A stretch of DNA of 64,000 nucleotides from Variovorax paradoxus (GCF_018614875.1 NZ_JAGGNW010000013.1:1-64000); one strand, 5' to 3'. Positions 7,735-16,282 are shown, numbered from the stretch's first letter. Translations and numbers: made by a program. The notes: a model not told the origin generated them from the sequence alone.

Positions 7735-8964
7735 ATGAACTGGAAACTCGCCGCCCGCGCCGCCAAGATGAATCCGTCGGTGCTGCGTGAAATCCTCAAG
7801 GTCACCGAGCGCCCCGGCATCATCAGCCTGGCCGGCGGCCTGCCTTCGCCCAAGACCTTCCCGATCCAGGCCTTTGCCGATGCCTGCGCCGAGGTGCTGC
7901 ACAACGACGGCCAGGCGGCGCTGCAATACGCCGCGAGCGAAGGCTATGCGCCGCTGCGCCAGGCCGTGGCCGACATGCTGCCGTGGAACGTCGATCCCGC
8001 GCAGGTGCTCATCACCACCGGCTCGCAGCAGGGCCTCGACCTGGTGGCCAAGGTGCTCATCGATCCGGGCAGCAAGGTGCTGGTCGAAACACCGACCTAC
8101 CTCGGCGCGCTGCAGGCCTTCGGCCCGATGGAGCCGAACCCGGTGAGCGTGGCGAGCGACGACGAGGGCGTGATCGTCGAAGACCTGGTGGCCAAGGCAC
8201 GCGCGACCGGCGGGCGCGCTTCGGAAGACGCCGCGCGCTTCGTCTACCTGCTGCCCAATTTCCAGAACCCCACCGGCCGCACCATGACCGAGGCGCGCCG
8301 CGCGGCCGTGTCGGCCGCCGCGGCCGCGGCCGGCCTGCCGATCGTCGAGGACAACCCGTACGGCGAACTGTGGTTCGACGAAGCCCCGCCGCTGCCGCTG
8401 ACCGCGCGCAACCCCGAAGGCTGCATCTACCTGGGGTCGTTCTCGAAGGTGCTCGCACCGGGCCTGCGCCTGGGCTTTCTGGTCGCGCCGAAAGCCATCT
8501 TTCCGAAGCTGCTGCAGGCCAAGCAGGCGGTCGACCTGCACACGCCGATCTTCACGCAGCGCATGGTCTCGGCTGTGATGAAAGACAACTTCCTCGAGCG
8601 CCACGTGCCGACCATCCGCGCGCTCTACAAGCGCCAGCGCGACGCGATGATGGCCGCGCTCACGCGCGAGATGGCCGGCCTGGACGTGAAGTTCAACGCG
8701 CCCAAGGGCGGCATGTTCCTGTGGGCGCGCCTGCCCGAGGGCATCGACACGGTGGCGCTCTTGCCCAAGGCGGTGGAGCGCAACGTGGCCTTTGTGCCGG
8801 GCGCCCCGTTCTATGCGGACCAGGGCGATCCGCGCACGCTGCGCCTGTCTTTCGTGACGGCCAGCGTCGAGGAGATAGCCATCGCCGTCGCCGCGCTGGC
8901 CCTGACGCTGCGCGAGGAGCTGGCGCTGCTGGGCGAACGCAGGCTCGCGCCCGAACCCGTCTGA
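7735..8964 (+). CDS. PLP-dependent aminotransferase (2-aminoadipate/MocR-type class I)
   Basis: 409 residues. The N-terminus has ISLAGGLPSPKTFP, typical of the LysN/2-aminoadipate and multi-substrate aminotransferase branch. PLP motifs follow: TTGSQQGLDL, LPNFQNPTGRT, VEDNPYGELW and the Schiff-base lysine in GSFSKVLAPGLRLGF (K238). It moves an amino group between an amino acid and a 2-oxo acid in the cytoplasm. It has no winged-helix domain, unlike the divergent MocR regulator, so it is the catalytic partner. An RBS-like AAAGAAGA precedes the ATG. Substrate not predictable. Confidence 0.9.
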   Translation: MNWKLAARAAKMNPSVLREILKVTERPGIISLAGGLPSPKTFPIQAFADACAEVLHNDGQAALQYAASEGYAPLRQAVADMLPWNVDPAQVLITTGSQQGLDLVAKVLIDPGSKVLVETPTYLGALQAFGPMEPNPVSVASDDEGVIVEDLVAKARATGGRASEDAARFVYLLPNFQNPTGRTMTEARRAAVSAAAAAAGLPIVEDNPYGELWFDEAPPLPLTARNPEGCIYLGSFSKVLAPGLRLGFLVAPKAIFPKLLQAKQAVDLHTPIFTQRMVSAVMKDNFLERHVPTIRALYKRQRDAMMAALTREMAGLDVKFNAPKGGMFLWARLPEGIDTVALLPKAVERNVAFVPGAPFYADQGDPRTLRLSFVTASVEEIAIAVAALALTLREELALLGERRLAPEPV

Positions 8965-8986
8965 GCCACGACACGAGGCAACCACG

Positions 8987-9619
8987 ATGCACATCGCCAT
9001 CCTGACCTTCGACGGCTTCAACGAGCTCGATTCGCTGATCGCGCTCGGGGTGCTCAACCGCATCAAGAGGCCGGGCTGGCGCGTGACGCTGGCCGCGCCC
9101 AGCGCCACGGTCACCTCGATGAACGGCGTCACCGTGCATGCGAGCTCCACGCTCGAGGCGGCCGCCGAAGCCGGCGCGGTGCTCGTGGGCAGCGGCATCC
9201 GCACGCGCGAGATCGCGGCCGATGCGGCCATCATGGGCGCGCTGCGCCGCTTGGATGCATCGCGGCAGCTGATCGGCGCACAGTGCTCGGGCACGCTGCT
9301 GCTCGCCAAGCTGGGCCTCTTGGGCGCGGTGCCGGCCTGCACCGACCTCACGACCAAGCCATGGGTGCAGGAAGCCGGCATCGAGGTGCTCAACCAGCCC
9401 TTCTTCGCGCGCGGCAACGTGGCGACTGCCGGCGGCTGCCTGTCGGCGCCCTACCTCGCGGCCTGGCTCATCGCGCGCAGCGAAGGCATCGAGGCCGCGA
9501 AGAGCGCGCTGCACTACGTTGCGCCGGTGGGCGAAAAGGAAGACTACGTGGCGCGCGCCCTGCGCAACATCGAGCCCTATCTTTCGCCGGCCCCAGCGGC
9601 CACGGCCGACGCTGCCTGA
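8987..9619 (+). CDS. DJ-1/PfpI family protein
   Basis: 210 residues. MHIAILTFDGFNELDS is the DJ-1/ThiJ N-terminal strand with the family Glu, and the nucleophile elbow is LIGAQCSGTLLLAKLG (Cys near residue 104), followed by CTDLTTKPWV. Members act as glyoxalases, deglycases, isonitrile hydratases or chaperones. The gene is 22 bases after the aminotransferase and 22 before the second exporter, so it is part of the same operon, where a role against reactive aldehydes or imines is plausible. No HTH domain, so not an AraC-type fusion. Confidence 0.83.
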   Translation: MHIAILTFDGFNELDSLIALGVLNRIKRPGWRVTLAAPSATVTSMNGVTVHASSTLEAAAEAGAVLVGSGIRTREIAADAAIMGALRRLDASRQLIGAQCSGTLLLAKLGLLGAVPACTDLTTKPWVQEAGIEVLNQPFFARGNVATAGGCLSAPYLAAWLIARSEGIEAAKSALHYVAPVGEKEDYVARALRNIEPYLSPAPAATADAA

Positions 9620-9641
9620 AGGAAGCACTGCAGGACACCTC

Positions 9642-10313
9642 ATGATCAGCCTTGCCACGCTCGCGCTCTTCCTGCTGGCCGTGCTGGCGCTGTTCCTGTC
9701 GCCGGGGCCGAACATGGCCTTCGTGCTCTCGCACGGCGTGGCCCATGGCCCGCGCGGCGGCTTTGCGGCGGCGCTCGGCATCTCTTCGGCCGACCTGGTG
9801 CACACGCTCTTCGCCGCCACGGGCGTGACCGCGCTGGTGGCGGCATGGCCGCCCTCGTTCGACCTGCTGCGCTACGCGGGCGCGCTGTACCTGCTGTGGC
9901 TCGCGGTGCAGGCCGTCCGCAGCGGCGGCGGCCTTCCGGCGGGTGCGCGGGCGCAATCGTCCGCCTTCGCACGCATCGTGCGCATGGCCTTTCTGAACAA
10001 CCTCGTCAATCCGAAGGCGCTGCTGTTCTTCATGGTGTTCCTGCCGCAGTTCGTCGACCCGGCGCGCGGCAGCGTGCCCTTGCAACTGGTGCAGCTCGGC
10101 GTCATGCTGTCGGCAGCCGCGCTCGCGCTCAATACGCTGCTCGGCGCCTGCAGCGGGCAGGTCGGCCGCTGGCTGCAGCGCCGCCCGGGCGCTGAAAAAT
10201 TCCAGCGCGGCCTGCTGGCCCTGGTGATGGCCGGCTTGGCGATCCGCCTGCTGCTGCTCGACCGTCCTGCCGTGCCGTCCGCCCTGTCCGCCACACCTGT
10301 CCAAGGAAGCTGA
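9642..10313 (+). CDS. LysE/RhtB family exporter (second of three)
   Basis: 223 residues starting MISLATLALFLLAVLALF. Signature LSPGPNMAFVLSHGVAHGPR near residue 20 and FLNNLVNPKALLFFMVFLPQF near residue 120 place it firmly in RhtB/LysE. About six helices. It differs clearly from the first operon copy in sequence, so the three exporters are not a recent tandem duplication. The downstream GST begins five bases after its stop. Probably exports an amino acid or derivative. Confidence 0.88.
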   Translation: MISLATLALFLLAVLALFLSPGPNMAFVLSHGVAHGPRGGFAAALGISSADLVHTLFAATGVTALVAAWPPSFDLLRYAGALYLLWLAVQAVRSGGGLPAGARAQSSAFARIVRMAFLNNLVNPKALLFFMVFLPQFVDPARGSVPLQLVQLGVMLSAAALALNTLLGACSGQVGRWLQRRPGAEKFQRGLLALVMAGLAIRLLLLDRPAVPSALSATPVQGS

Positions 10314-10318
10314 ACACC

Positions 10319-10960
10319 ATGCTCAATATCTGGGGCCGCATCAGTTCGATCAACGTGCGCAAGGTCGTCTGGTGCGCGCAGGAGCTCGGGCTCGACTTTC
10401 AACGCACCGAGGCCGGCGGCCGGTTCGGCGTGGTGCAGACGCCCGAGTACCTTGCGCTCAACCCGAACGCGATGGTGCCCACCATCGACGACGGCGAAGG
10501 CAGCGAGCGCGTCACGCTTTGGGAATCGAACGTGATCGTGCGCTATCTCTGCGCCAAGCATTCGCACGGCAAGTTCTACCCGAGCGAGCTGCCCGCGCGC
10601 TTCGATGCCGAGCGCTGGATGGACTGGCAGCAGACCACGCTCAACCGCGCGAGCCGCGACGCCTTCGTGCAATGGGTGCGCACGCTGCCGGCCGAGCGCG
10701 AACCGGCGCTGATCGCGGCCTCGGTCCGTGCGAGCGAGGCGCTGTTCGCCATGCTCGACGCGCACCTGGCCCGGCAGCCCTTCATGGCCGGCGACCGCTT
10801 CACCATGGCCGACATCCCCATCGGCTGCGAGGCGCACCGCTGGTTCGGCCTGCCGCCGGCCGAATACCAGCGCCCCAGCTGGCCGAACCTGGAACGCTGG
10901 TACGGCGACCTGATCTCCCGGCCGGGCACGCGCGGCGTGCTCGACCTCCCGCTCGAATGA
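10319..10960 (+). CDS. Glutathione S-transferase
   Basis: 213 residues. Thioredoxin-fold N-domain with the active-site SSINVRKVVWCAQELGL at residues 8-24, the cis-proline segment NPNAMVPTIDD near 52, and the glutathione-binding WESNVIVRYLCAKH near 70. An all-helical C-domain ends at PLE. Conjugates glutathione to electrophiles or isomerises substrates in the cytoplasm. The start lies five bases after the exporter stop and the 3' end overlaps the PhzF start by ATGA, so translation is probably coupled. Confidence 0.88.
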   Translation: MLNIWGRISSINVRKVVWCAQELGLDFQRTEAGGRFGVVQTPEYLALNPNAMVPTIDDGEGSERVTLWESNVIVRYLCAKHSHGKFYPSELPARFDAERWMDWQQTTLNRASRDAFVQWVRTLPAEREPALIAASVRASEALFAMLDAHLARQPFMAGDRFTMADIPIGCEAHRWFGLPPAEYQRPSWPNLERWYGDLISRPGTRGVLDLPLE

Positions 10961-11892
10961 AAAGCATGAAATCCCGCCCGTTCAAACAAGTCGACGTCTT
11001 CACCGCCACGCCCTACTTCGGCAATCCGCTCGCCGTGGTGCTCGATGGCGGCGGCCTCGACGAGGCCGCCATGCAGCGCTTTGCGCAGTGGACCAACCTG
11101 TCGGAAACCACCTTCCTGCTGCCGCCGACCGAGCCCACGGCCGACTACCGCGTGCGCATCTTCACGCCCGGCGGCGAGCTGCCTTTCGCGGGCCATCCCA
11201 CCATCGGCAGCTGCCATGCGTGGCTGCAGGCCGGCGGCAAGTCCAAGGCGGCAGGCCGGGTCGTGCAGCAGTGCGCGGCCGGCCTGGTGCCGCTGCGCCA
11301 TGAAGGCGAGCGCCTGGCTTTCTCAGCGCCGCCGCTCAAGCGCAGCGCACCCAGCCCCACGCTTCTGGCCAAGGTGGCGGGCGCGCTGGGCCTGAAGGCG
11401 CAGCAGGTGGTCGCGGCCCAGGTGCTCGACAACGGCCCGGTGTGGTTCGGCCTGCTGCTCAGCGATGCGGACACCGTGCTCCGGCTCGTGCCCGACCACC
11501 GCATGCTCAAGGAATTGGGCGTGAAAGCCGGCGTGGCGGGCGTGCCTGCGGCGCAGGGCTCGTCGATGCTGATCGGCCGTTCGAATCGCGAAGCACGCGC
11601 CTTCGGCGGCAAGCTCGTTGCCGTCGAACAGGACGACGGTCCGAAGATCGACCTCGAGGTGCGCGCCTTCGCCGCGCCCATCGGCGTGGAAGAAGACCCG
11701 GTCACCGGCAGCCTGAACGCCAGCCTCGCCGAATGGCTGATTGCCGACGGCCACATGCCCGCGCGCTACCTGGCGGCGCAAGGCCAGTGTCTCGGCCGCG
11801 CCGGGCGCGTGTACGTCGAACGCGATGGCGACGGCAAGGTGTGGGTCGGCGGCGATGCCGTGACCTGCATCGATGGCCAGGTCACGCTGTAG
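10957..11892 (+). CDS. PhzF family epimerase/isomerase
   Basis: 311 residues from the ATG overlapping the GST stop (MKSMKSRPFKQVDVFTATPY). PhzF hallmarks: NLSETTFLLPP with the catalytic Glu, ELPFAGHPTIGSCHAWL, and the C-terminal VEEDPVTGSLNASLAEWL. These cytoplasmic enzymes carry diaminopimelate-epimerase-fold isomerisations; the true phenazine enzyme acts on a cyclohexadiene amino acid. No other phenazine genes are here, so this is one of the many PhzF relatives of unknown substrate, possibly acting on the same amino compound as the operon's aminotransferase. Confidence 0.87.
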   Translation: MKSMKSRPFKQVDVFTATPYFGNPLAVVLDGGGLDEAAMQRFAQWTNLSETTFLLPPTEPTADYRVRIFTPGGELPFAGHPTIGSCHAWLQAGGKSKAAGRVVQQCAAGLVPLRHEGERLAFSAPPLKRSAPSPTLLAKVAGALGLKAQQVVAAQVLDNGPVWFGLLLSDADTVLRLVPDHRMLKELGVKAGVAGVPAAQGSSMLIGRSNREARAFGGKLVAVEQDDGPKIDLEVRAFAAPIGVEEDPVTGSLNASLAEWLIADGHMPARYLAAQGQCLGRAGRVYVERDGDGKVWVGGDAVTCIDGQVTL

Positions 11893-11902
11893 GGCTGAAC
11901 AC

Positions 11903-12595
11903 ATGCGCGCGCAGCTCGACCATCTGGTGATTGCCGCCGCCTCGCTGGCCGAGGGCGTGGCCTGGTGCGAAGCCACGCTGGGCGTCACGCCGGGCCCCGG
12001 CGGTTCGCATCGGCTGATGGGCACGCACAACCGGCTGCTGAACATCGCAGCGGACGCATTCCCCGCGGCCTACCTGGAGATCATCGCGATCGAGCCCGGC
12101 AAGCGGCCGTCACGCCCCGGCACGCGCCGCTGGTTCGACCTCGACGATCCCGTGCTGCAGGCAGGCCTCGCGCAGCGCGGGCCGCGGCTGGCGCACTTCG
12201 TTGCGCGCGTGCCCGACGCGCAGGCCGCGCTGCAGGCGCTGGCGCACGAGGAGCACGCGCACATCGACCGCGGCCATCTGCTCGAAGCCTCGCGCGACAC
12301 ACCCGCCGGCCGGCTCGAATGGCAGATCACGGTGCGCGACGACGGCCAGCGCCTCTTCTATGGCGCGCTGCCCACGCTGATCCAGTGGGGGCCGGTGCAC
12401 CCCACCGATGCCATGCCGGCCTCGGGGCTCGCGATGCGCTCGCTGCAGGCCACGCATCCGCGCGCGGCCGACCTGGCTGCCGCGCTGTCGGCCATCGGCA
12501 TGGCGGGCATGGCCGTGCAGCCCGGCGCGCCCAATCTCGTGGCCGTGCTCGACACCCCGCGCGGCCCCGTCACGCTTCAATCCGAAGGACTCTGA
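11903..12595 (+). CDS. VOC (glyoxalase-like domain) protein
   Basis: 230 residues, starting MRAQLDHLVIAAASLAEGVAWCEATLGV, the beginning of a vicinal-oxygen-chelate module of the glyoxalase-like type (Glyoxalase_3). HRLMGTHNRLLNI and AYLEIIAIEP carry the usual metal-proximal positions. The start ATG is ten bases after the PhzF stop. VOC proteins bind a metal and act in glyoxal removal, dioxygenation or antibiotic binding; the role here is not predictable. Sits in the exporter operon. Confidence 0.75.
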   Translation: MRAQLDHLVIAAASLAEGVAWCEATLGVTPGPGGSHRLMGTHNRLLNIAADAFPAAYLEIIAIEPGKRPSRPGTRRWFDLDDPVLQAGLAQRGPRLAHFVARVPDAQAALQALAHEEHAHIDRGHLLEASRDTPAGRLEWQITVRDDGQRLFYGALPTLIQWGPVHPTDAMPASGLAMRSLQATHPRAADLAAALSAIGMAGMAVQPGAPNLVAVLDTPRGPVTLQSEGL

Positions 12596-12596
12596 C

Positions 12597-13229
12597 ATGC
12601 TGAGCTTGACCGAAATCGCCTGGTTCGCACTCGCCTCGCTGCTGCTGGCGCTCACGCCGGGGCCGAACATGATCTATTGCGTGTCGCGCACGCTCATCCA
12701 GGGACGGCGCGCGGGACTGGTCTCGCTCGGCGGCGTGATGATGGCTTTCCTGGCCCACCTGTTCGCGGCCGCGCTCGGGCTCACCGCGCTGCTGCTGGCC
12801 GTGCCGATCGCGTTCGACGCCATCCGGCTGGCCGGCGCGGCCTATCTGCTGTGGCTGGCATGGCAGGCGGTCAAGCCCGGCGGCAGTGCGCCCTTCGAGC
12901 CGCGCGCGCTGCCGGCCGACCCGCCGGGCAAGCTGTTTCGCATGGGCTTTCTCACCAACCTGCTGAACCCGAAGGTCGCGATGTTCTACCTCTCGTTCTT
13001 TCCGCAGTTCATCCATCCCGAGCGCGGCTCGGTGCTGCTGCAGAGCATGCAGCTGGGCATCGCGCAGATGGCCAGCAGCGCCGCAGTCAACACCGTCATG
13101 ATCCTCGGCGCCGCGGGCATCACGGCCGTGCTGTCGCAAAGCGCCGGCTGGCTGCGCGCGCAGCGCTACATCATGGGCAGCGTGCTGGCGGCGCTGGCGG
13201 TGCGCGTGGCGCTGACGGAACGCAAGTAA
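12597..13229 (+). CDS. LysE/RhtB family exporter (third of three)
   Basis: 210 residues, starting one base after the VOC stop (MLSLTEIAWFALASLLLALTPG). LTPGPNMIYCVSRTLIQGRR and FLTNLLNPKVAMFYLSFFPQF are the two RhtB signatures. About six membrane segments. Last gene of the nine-gene unit; the gap after it carries an inverted-repeat element rather than a clear terminator. Together with the other two copies and the EamA protein it makes four exporters in one operon. Confidence 0.87.
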   Translation: MLSLTEIAWFALASLLLALTPGPNMIYCVSRTLIQGRRAGLVSLGGVMMAFLAHLFAAALGLTALLLAVPIAFDAIRLAGAAYLLWLAWQAVKPGGSAPFEPRALPADPPGKLFRMGFLTNLLNPKVAMFYLSFFPQFIHPERGSVLLQSMQLGIAQMASSAAVNTVMILGAAGITAVLSQSAGWLRAQRYIMGSVLAALAVRVALTERK

Positions 13230-13299
13230 GAAAAGACCCGGCGTCGTGTTCGTGGCGCTCTTGTTCAGGATGCCATTGTTCGGGGCGCTGTTGTTCGGG

Positions 13300-13553
13300 G
13301 CGCGTGCACAGGCCACCGGGTACTCCCCTCCGCGAATGTCCCCCGCCTTCGGCTCCTCCTTGATTTCGCTGCGGGGAGCACCCGATGCCCTGCGCACCTG
13401 GGCACGCTGTGGGTGTACCGCCGATCAACGACCGCTCTGTGCAACGCTCCCTCCGATGGGGTGCCTTGCGCAGCGAAATCAAGGGGGAGGCCGCAGGCCG
13501 GAGGACATTCGCGGAGCAAGGTACCTCGTCGGCGGGAGCGCGCCCTGAATTGA
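13300..13553. repeat. Long imperfect inverted-repeat intergenic element
   Basis: This gap of 352 bases holds no gene. Its core is an imperfect inverted repeat: 13328-13383 (starting CTCCGCGAATGTC, with TTGATTTCGCTGCG in the middle) against 13459-13516 (ending GACATTCGCGGAG, with CGCAGCGAAATCAAG in the middle). Similarity continues outward through GGTAC-type and GCGCGCC-type blocks at both ends. Between the arms is a loop of about 75 bases. It has the look of a dispersed REP/MITE-like non-coding repeat. Just upstream, TTGTTCGGGGCGC is repeated twice (13278-13302). Open frames across it are compositional. Confidence 0.7.
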
Positions 13554-13581
13554 ACTTCAGTAAGACGCACAACAAACGAAG

Positions 13582-14409
13582 CTACGGCAGCGGCCCCGTA
13601 TTGGCCGTGTCCAGCGGCAGCCGCGACACCTCGGCCAGCAGCAGTGCGAGCTGCTGCGCGGCCGCATCGACCACCGCCTGGCCGCGCGGCGCCGTCGCGG
13701 CGGCTGCGTTGCCCGCGGCGCCCTGCGCGTTGTAGTCCTCCATGGCCCAGCCGAGCTTGGCGCTCCGGCCGTTACCGAGAATCGCGTAGTCGGCCGCGCG
13801 CTGCTCGGAAGTGGAACGGAAATTCTTCGCCTCGCCCATGCGCACCTGCTGCGGCGCCAGGGCCAGCATCATCGAGGTCTCGATCTCGCCGGCATGCACG
13901 CCGAAGCGGTGTTCGTCGGCGCCGAACTGCGCGCCCGCATCGCCCAGCGGCAGGTTGAACCAGCTCACGCTGTAGACGATGAGCCCTTGCGCCGCGCGCA
14001 ACTCGCGCGCCACGATGTCCATTGCGCCTACGTGGCCGCCGTGCGCATTGAACAGCACCAGCTTCTTCACGCCGGCATGCGCCACGCCGGCGCCGATTTC
14101 CTTCCACATGCGCACCAGCGTCTCGGCCGACAGCGTGAGCGTGCCGGCGAAGCGCGCGTGCTCGGGGCTCAGGCCGATCTGCTGCGTCGGCAGGAACAGC
14201 ACCGGCAGTTCGGCCGGCAGCAGCGGCAGCGCCGCCGCCACGATCCCGTCGGCCAGCACCGTGTCCACGCCCAGCGGCAGATGGGGCCCGTGCTGTTCGG
14301 TGGCACCCAGCGGCAGTACCGCGACGGTGGCTGCCACATCGAGCGCCGCGAAGTCGCGCGTCGTCAGTTGAGACCAGTAACGGGGCAGGGATACCGGGGA
14401 TGCATTCAT
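13582..14409 (-). CDS. Creatininase family amidohydrolase
   Basis: 275 residues. Motifs LPLGATEQHGPHLPLGVD (metal Glu, His and Asp), LFNAHGGHVGAMD and FGVHAGEIETSMML are those of the creatininase/mycofactocin-hydrolase superfamily, which cleave cyclic or linear amides with a dinuclear metal centre. Length matches the family (240-275). No creatine or mycofactocin genes are adjacent, so the substrate is unknown. Convergent with the exporter operon and divergent from the SDR gene. Confidence 0.85.
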   Translation of the reverse strand: MNASPVSLPRYWSQLTTRDFAALDVAATVAVLPLGATEQHGPHLPLGVDTVLADGIVAAALPLLPAELPVLFLPTQQIGLSPEHARFAGTLTLSAETLVRMWKEIGAGVAHAGVKKLVLFNAHGGHVGAMDIVARELRAAQGLIVYSVSWFNLPLGDAGAQFGADEHRFGVHAGEIETSMMLALAPQQVRMGEAKNFRSTSEQRAADYAILGNGRSAKLGWAMEDYNAQGAAGNAAAATAPRGQAVVDAAAQQLALLLAEVSRLPLDTANTGPLP

Positions 14410-14488
14410 CCGCCGATCTTAGAGCGGTGATTCAATCCACGCGACCCCGCTCCGCCCGCGCCTTCTTCCACGACACAAGGACTCTCAG

Positions 14489-15286
14489 ATGGATCTCCAG
14501 CTCCAGGACCAGCACGTTCTCATCACCGGCGGCAGCAAGGGCATCGGCCTGGCCTGCGCGCTGGGCTTCCTGCAGGAGGGCGCGCGCGTGAGCCTCGTGT
14601 CGCGCGACCTGCAGAACCTGGAGCGGGGCCGCAAGGCGCTGGCCGAGGCGTTCGCGCAGGCCGACGGCCGGGTCTCGGTGCATGCGGCCGACCTCAAGGA
14701 CCCGGCCAGCGCCGTGGCGGCGCTCGATTCGGCGGAGCAGGCCTTCGGCCCGGTCGACGTGCTGATCAATTCCGCCGGCGCCGCGCGCCGCACGCCGCCC
14801 GACGAGCTGAACGCCGCCGCCTGGCATGACGCGATGGACGCCAAGTATTTCACCTACATCCACATGATCGATCCCGTGGTGAAGCGCATGGGCCAGCGCG
14901 GCCGCGGCGCGATCGTCAACGTGATCGGCCAGGGCGGCAAGGTCGCCAGTCCGGTCCACATGGCCGGTGGCGCCGCGAATGCGGCGCTGATGCTGGTGAG
15001 CGCCGGCATGGCCGCCGCCTATGCAGCCAAGGGCGTGCGCGTGAACGCGGTGAACCCCGGCCTCACGCTGACCGAGCGGCTGCAGGAAGGCCTGAAGGCC
15101 GATGCCAAGCTGCAGGGCATCGGCAGCGACGAGGCGCTGCAGCGCGCCACGGCGCGCCTGCCGCTCGGGCGCATCGCCACGCCGGAAGAGATTGCCAACA
15201 CGGTCGTGTTCCTGGCCTCGCCGAAGGCGAGCTATGTCACCGGCGCGATCGTCGCGATGGACGGCGCCGTGACCCCGATGATCTAA
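14489..15286 (+). CDS. SDR-family protein with non-canonical active site
   Basis: 265 residues. Rossmann fold with TGGSKGIGLACALGF (nucleotide loop), HAADLKD, INSAGAARRTPP and C-terminal VRVNAVNPGLTLTERL and FLASPKASYVTGAI, all normal for classical SDRs. Aligning on the VRVNAVNPG block, the catalytic YxxxK is replaced by GGAAN (G160 in place of Tyr, N164 in place of Lys), and the usual serine region reads VIGQGGK. It may use different chemistry or only bind nucleotide. Start chosen at MDLQLQDQHVLITGG. Its last four bases overlap the end of the convergent LysR gene. Confidence 0.82.
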   Translation: MDLQLQDQHVLITGGSKGIGLACALGFLQEGARVSLVSRDLQNLERGRKALAEAFAQADGRVSVHAADLKDPASAVAALDSAEQAFGPVDVLINSAGAARRTPPDELNAAAWHDAMDAKYFTYIHMIDPVVKRMGQRGRGAIVNVIGQGGKVASPVHMAGGAANAALMLVSAGMAAAYAAKGVRVNAVNPGLTLTERLQEGLKADAKLQGIGSDEALQRATARLPLGRIATPEEIANTVVFLASPKASYVTGAIVAMDGAVTPMI

Positions 15287-16188
15287 CCGGCCGTCAGCGC
15301 CTCGAACTTCAGCGCCAGGAAATCCACCAGTGCCCGCACGCGCGCGGGCACGAAGCGGCCGCTGGGCAGCAGCGCGTGCAGCGGATAGGGCTCGGTGTCC
15401 CACTCGGGCAGCAGCCGCACCAGCGTGCCCTTGCGCAGGTCTTCCCGCACGTCGAGCGCCGACTTCAGCACGATGCCCCGCCCCGCGACGGCCCACTCGC
15501 GCGCAAGCGAAGCGTCGTCCACGCTGCGGTCGCCCTTCACGCGCACCTCGGTCCACTGCCCGTTCTGCGCGAAGCGCCATGTGCGGTGGCGGCGCCCGCC
15601 GCGGTCGAAGGTGAGGCAGTTGTGATGCAGCAGGTCTTGCGGCGTCTTCGGCGCGGGATGGCGGCGCAGGTAGCCGGGTGATGCGGTGAGCAGCGGGTTC
15701 GTCATGGCGAACGGCCGGGCCACCAGCCGCGAATCGGCCAGCGCGCCGTAGCGCAGTGCCACGTCGACCTCGTCGCGCGTCACGTCGAGCAGCCGGTCGC
15801 CCACGGACAGCGCCAGCTGCACGCCCGGGTGCAGCGCCAGGAATTCGTCGAACCAGGGCAGCAGCGTGCTGCGCGTGAGGTCCGACGGGGCGGCCACGCG
15901 CAAGGTGCCGACCAGCTCGCCGCGATCGGCCGTGACCAGCGACTCGCCCTCGTCCAGCAGCTCGAAGGCGCGCACCGCGTAGTCGAGCAGCGTCTGGCCC
16001 TGCGAGGTCAGGCGCATGGCGCGGGTCGAGCGCTCGAACAGCCGGGCACCGAGCTGCGTTTCCAGCCGCTTGAGCGTGGCGCTGGCGGCGGCCGGGGTCA
16101 GGCCCAGCGCACGGGCCGCGGCCGTGAGCGTGCCGCCGCGAGCGGTCTGCACCAAGACCTGGAGGTCCGACAGATTTTCAATCTTCAT
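15283..16188 (-). CDS. LysR-family transcriptional regulator
   Basis: 301 residues. Winged helix at residues 1-62 (NLSDLQVLVQTARGGTLTAAARAL, TPAAASATLKRLETQLGARLF), then a periplasmic-binding-like effector domain. Divergent from the zinc-type oxidoreductase at 16283, with a dyad and promoter in the 94-base gap, so that gene is the expected target. The 3' end overlaps the SDR stop by four bases in convergent orientation. Ligand unknown. Confidence 0.9.
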   Translation of the reverse strand: MKIENLSDLQVLVQTARGGTLTAAARALGLTPAAASATLKRLETQLGARLFERSTRAMRLTSQGQTLLDYAVRAFELLDEGESLVTADRGELVGTLRVAAPSDLTRSTLLPWFDEFLALHPGVQLALSVGDRLLDVTRDEVDVALRYGALADSRLVARPFAMTNPLLTASPGYLRRHPAPKTPQDLLHHNCLTFDRGGRRHRTWRFAQNGQWTEVRVKGDRSVDDASLAREWAVAGRGIVLKSALDVREDLRKGTLVRLLPEWDTEPYPLHALLPSGRFVPARVRALVDFLALKFEALTAG

Positions 16189-16215
16189 TTGAAAGTGTTG
16201 CTCATCCAGCCAGTC

Positions 16216-16244
16216 TTATCAATTCCGGATTGCCATCCTACAGT
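16216..16244 (+). promoter_or_regulatory. Promoter with overlapping LysR-type dyad
   Basis: TTATCA (16216-16221), 17 bases, TACAGT (16239-16244) form a plausible promoter for the oxidoreductase gene. The dyad CAAT-N5-ATTG (16220-16232) overlaps the -35 and spacer, as expected for a LysR-regulated divergent promoter. Recognised by eye only. Confidence 0.4.
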
Positions 16245-16282
16245 CGAGCCATCGTTCAAGAAAGAAAGAAAGGTCCCTCGAC

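Noticed and set aside
13246..13735. Several short open frames in the 13.3 kb gap, similar to small hypothetical proteins
   Set aside because: They cross an imperfect inverted repeat in both directions; their length comes from composition and repeat structure.
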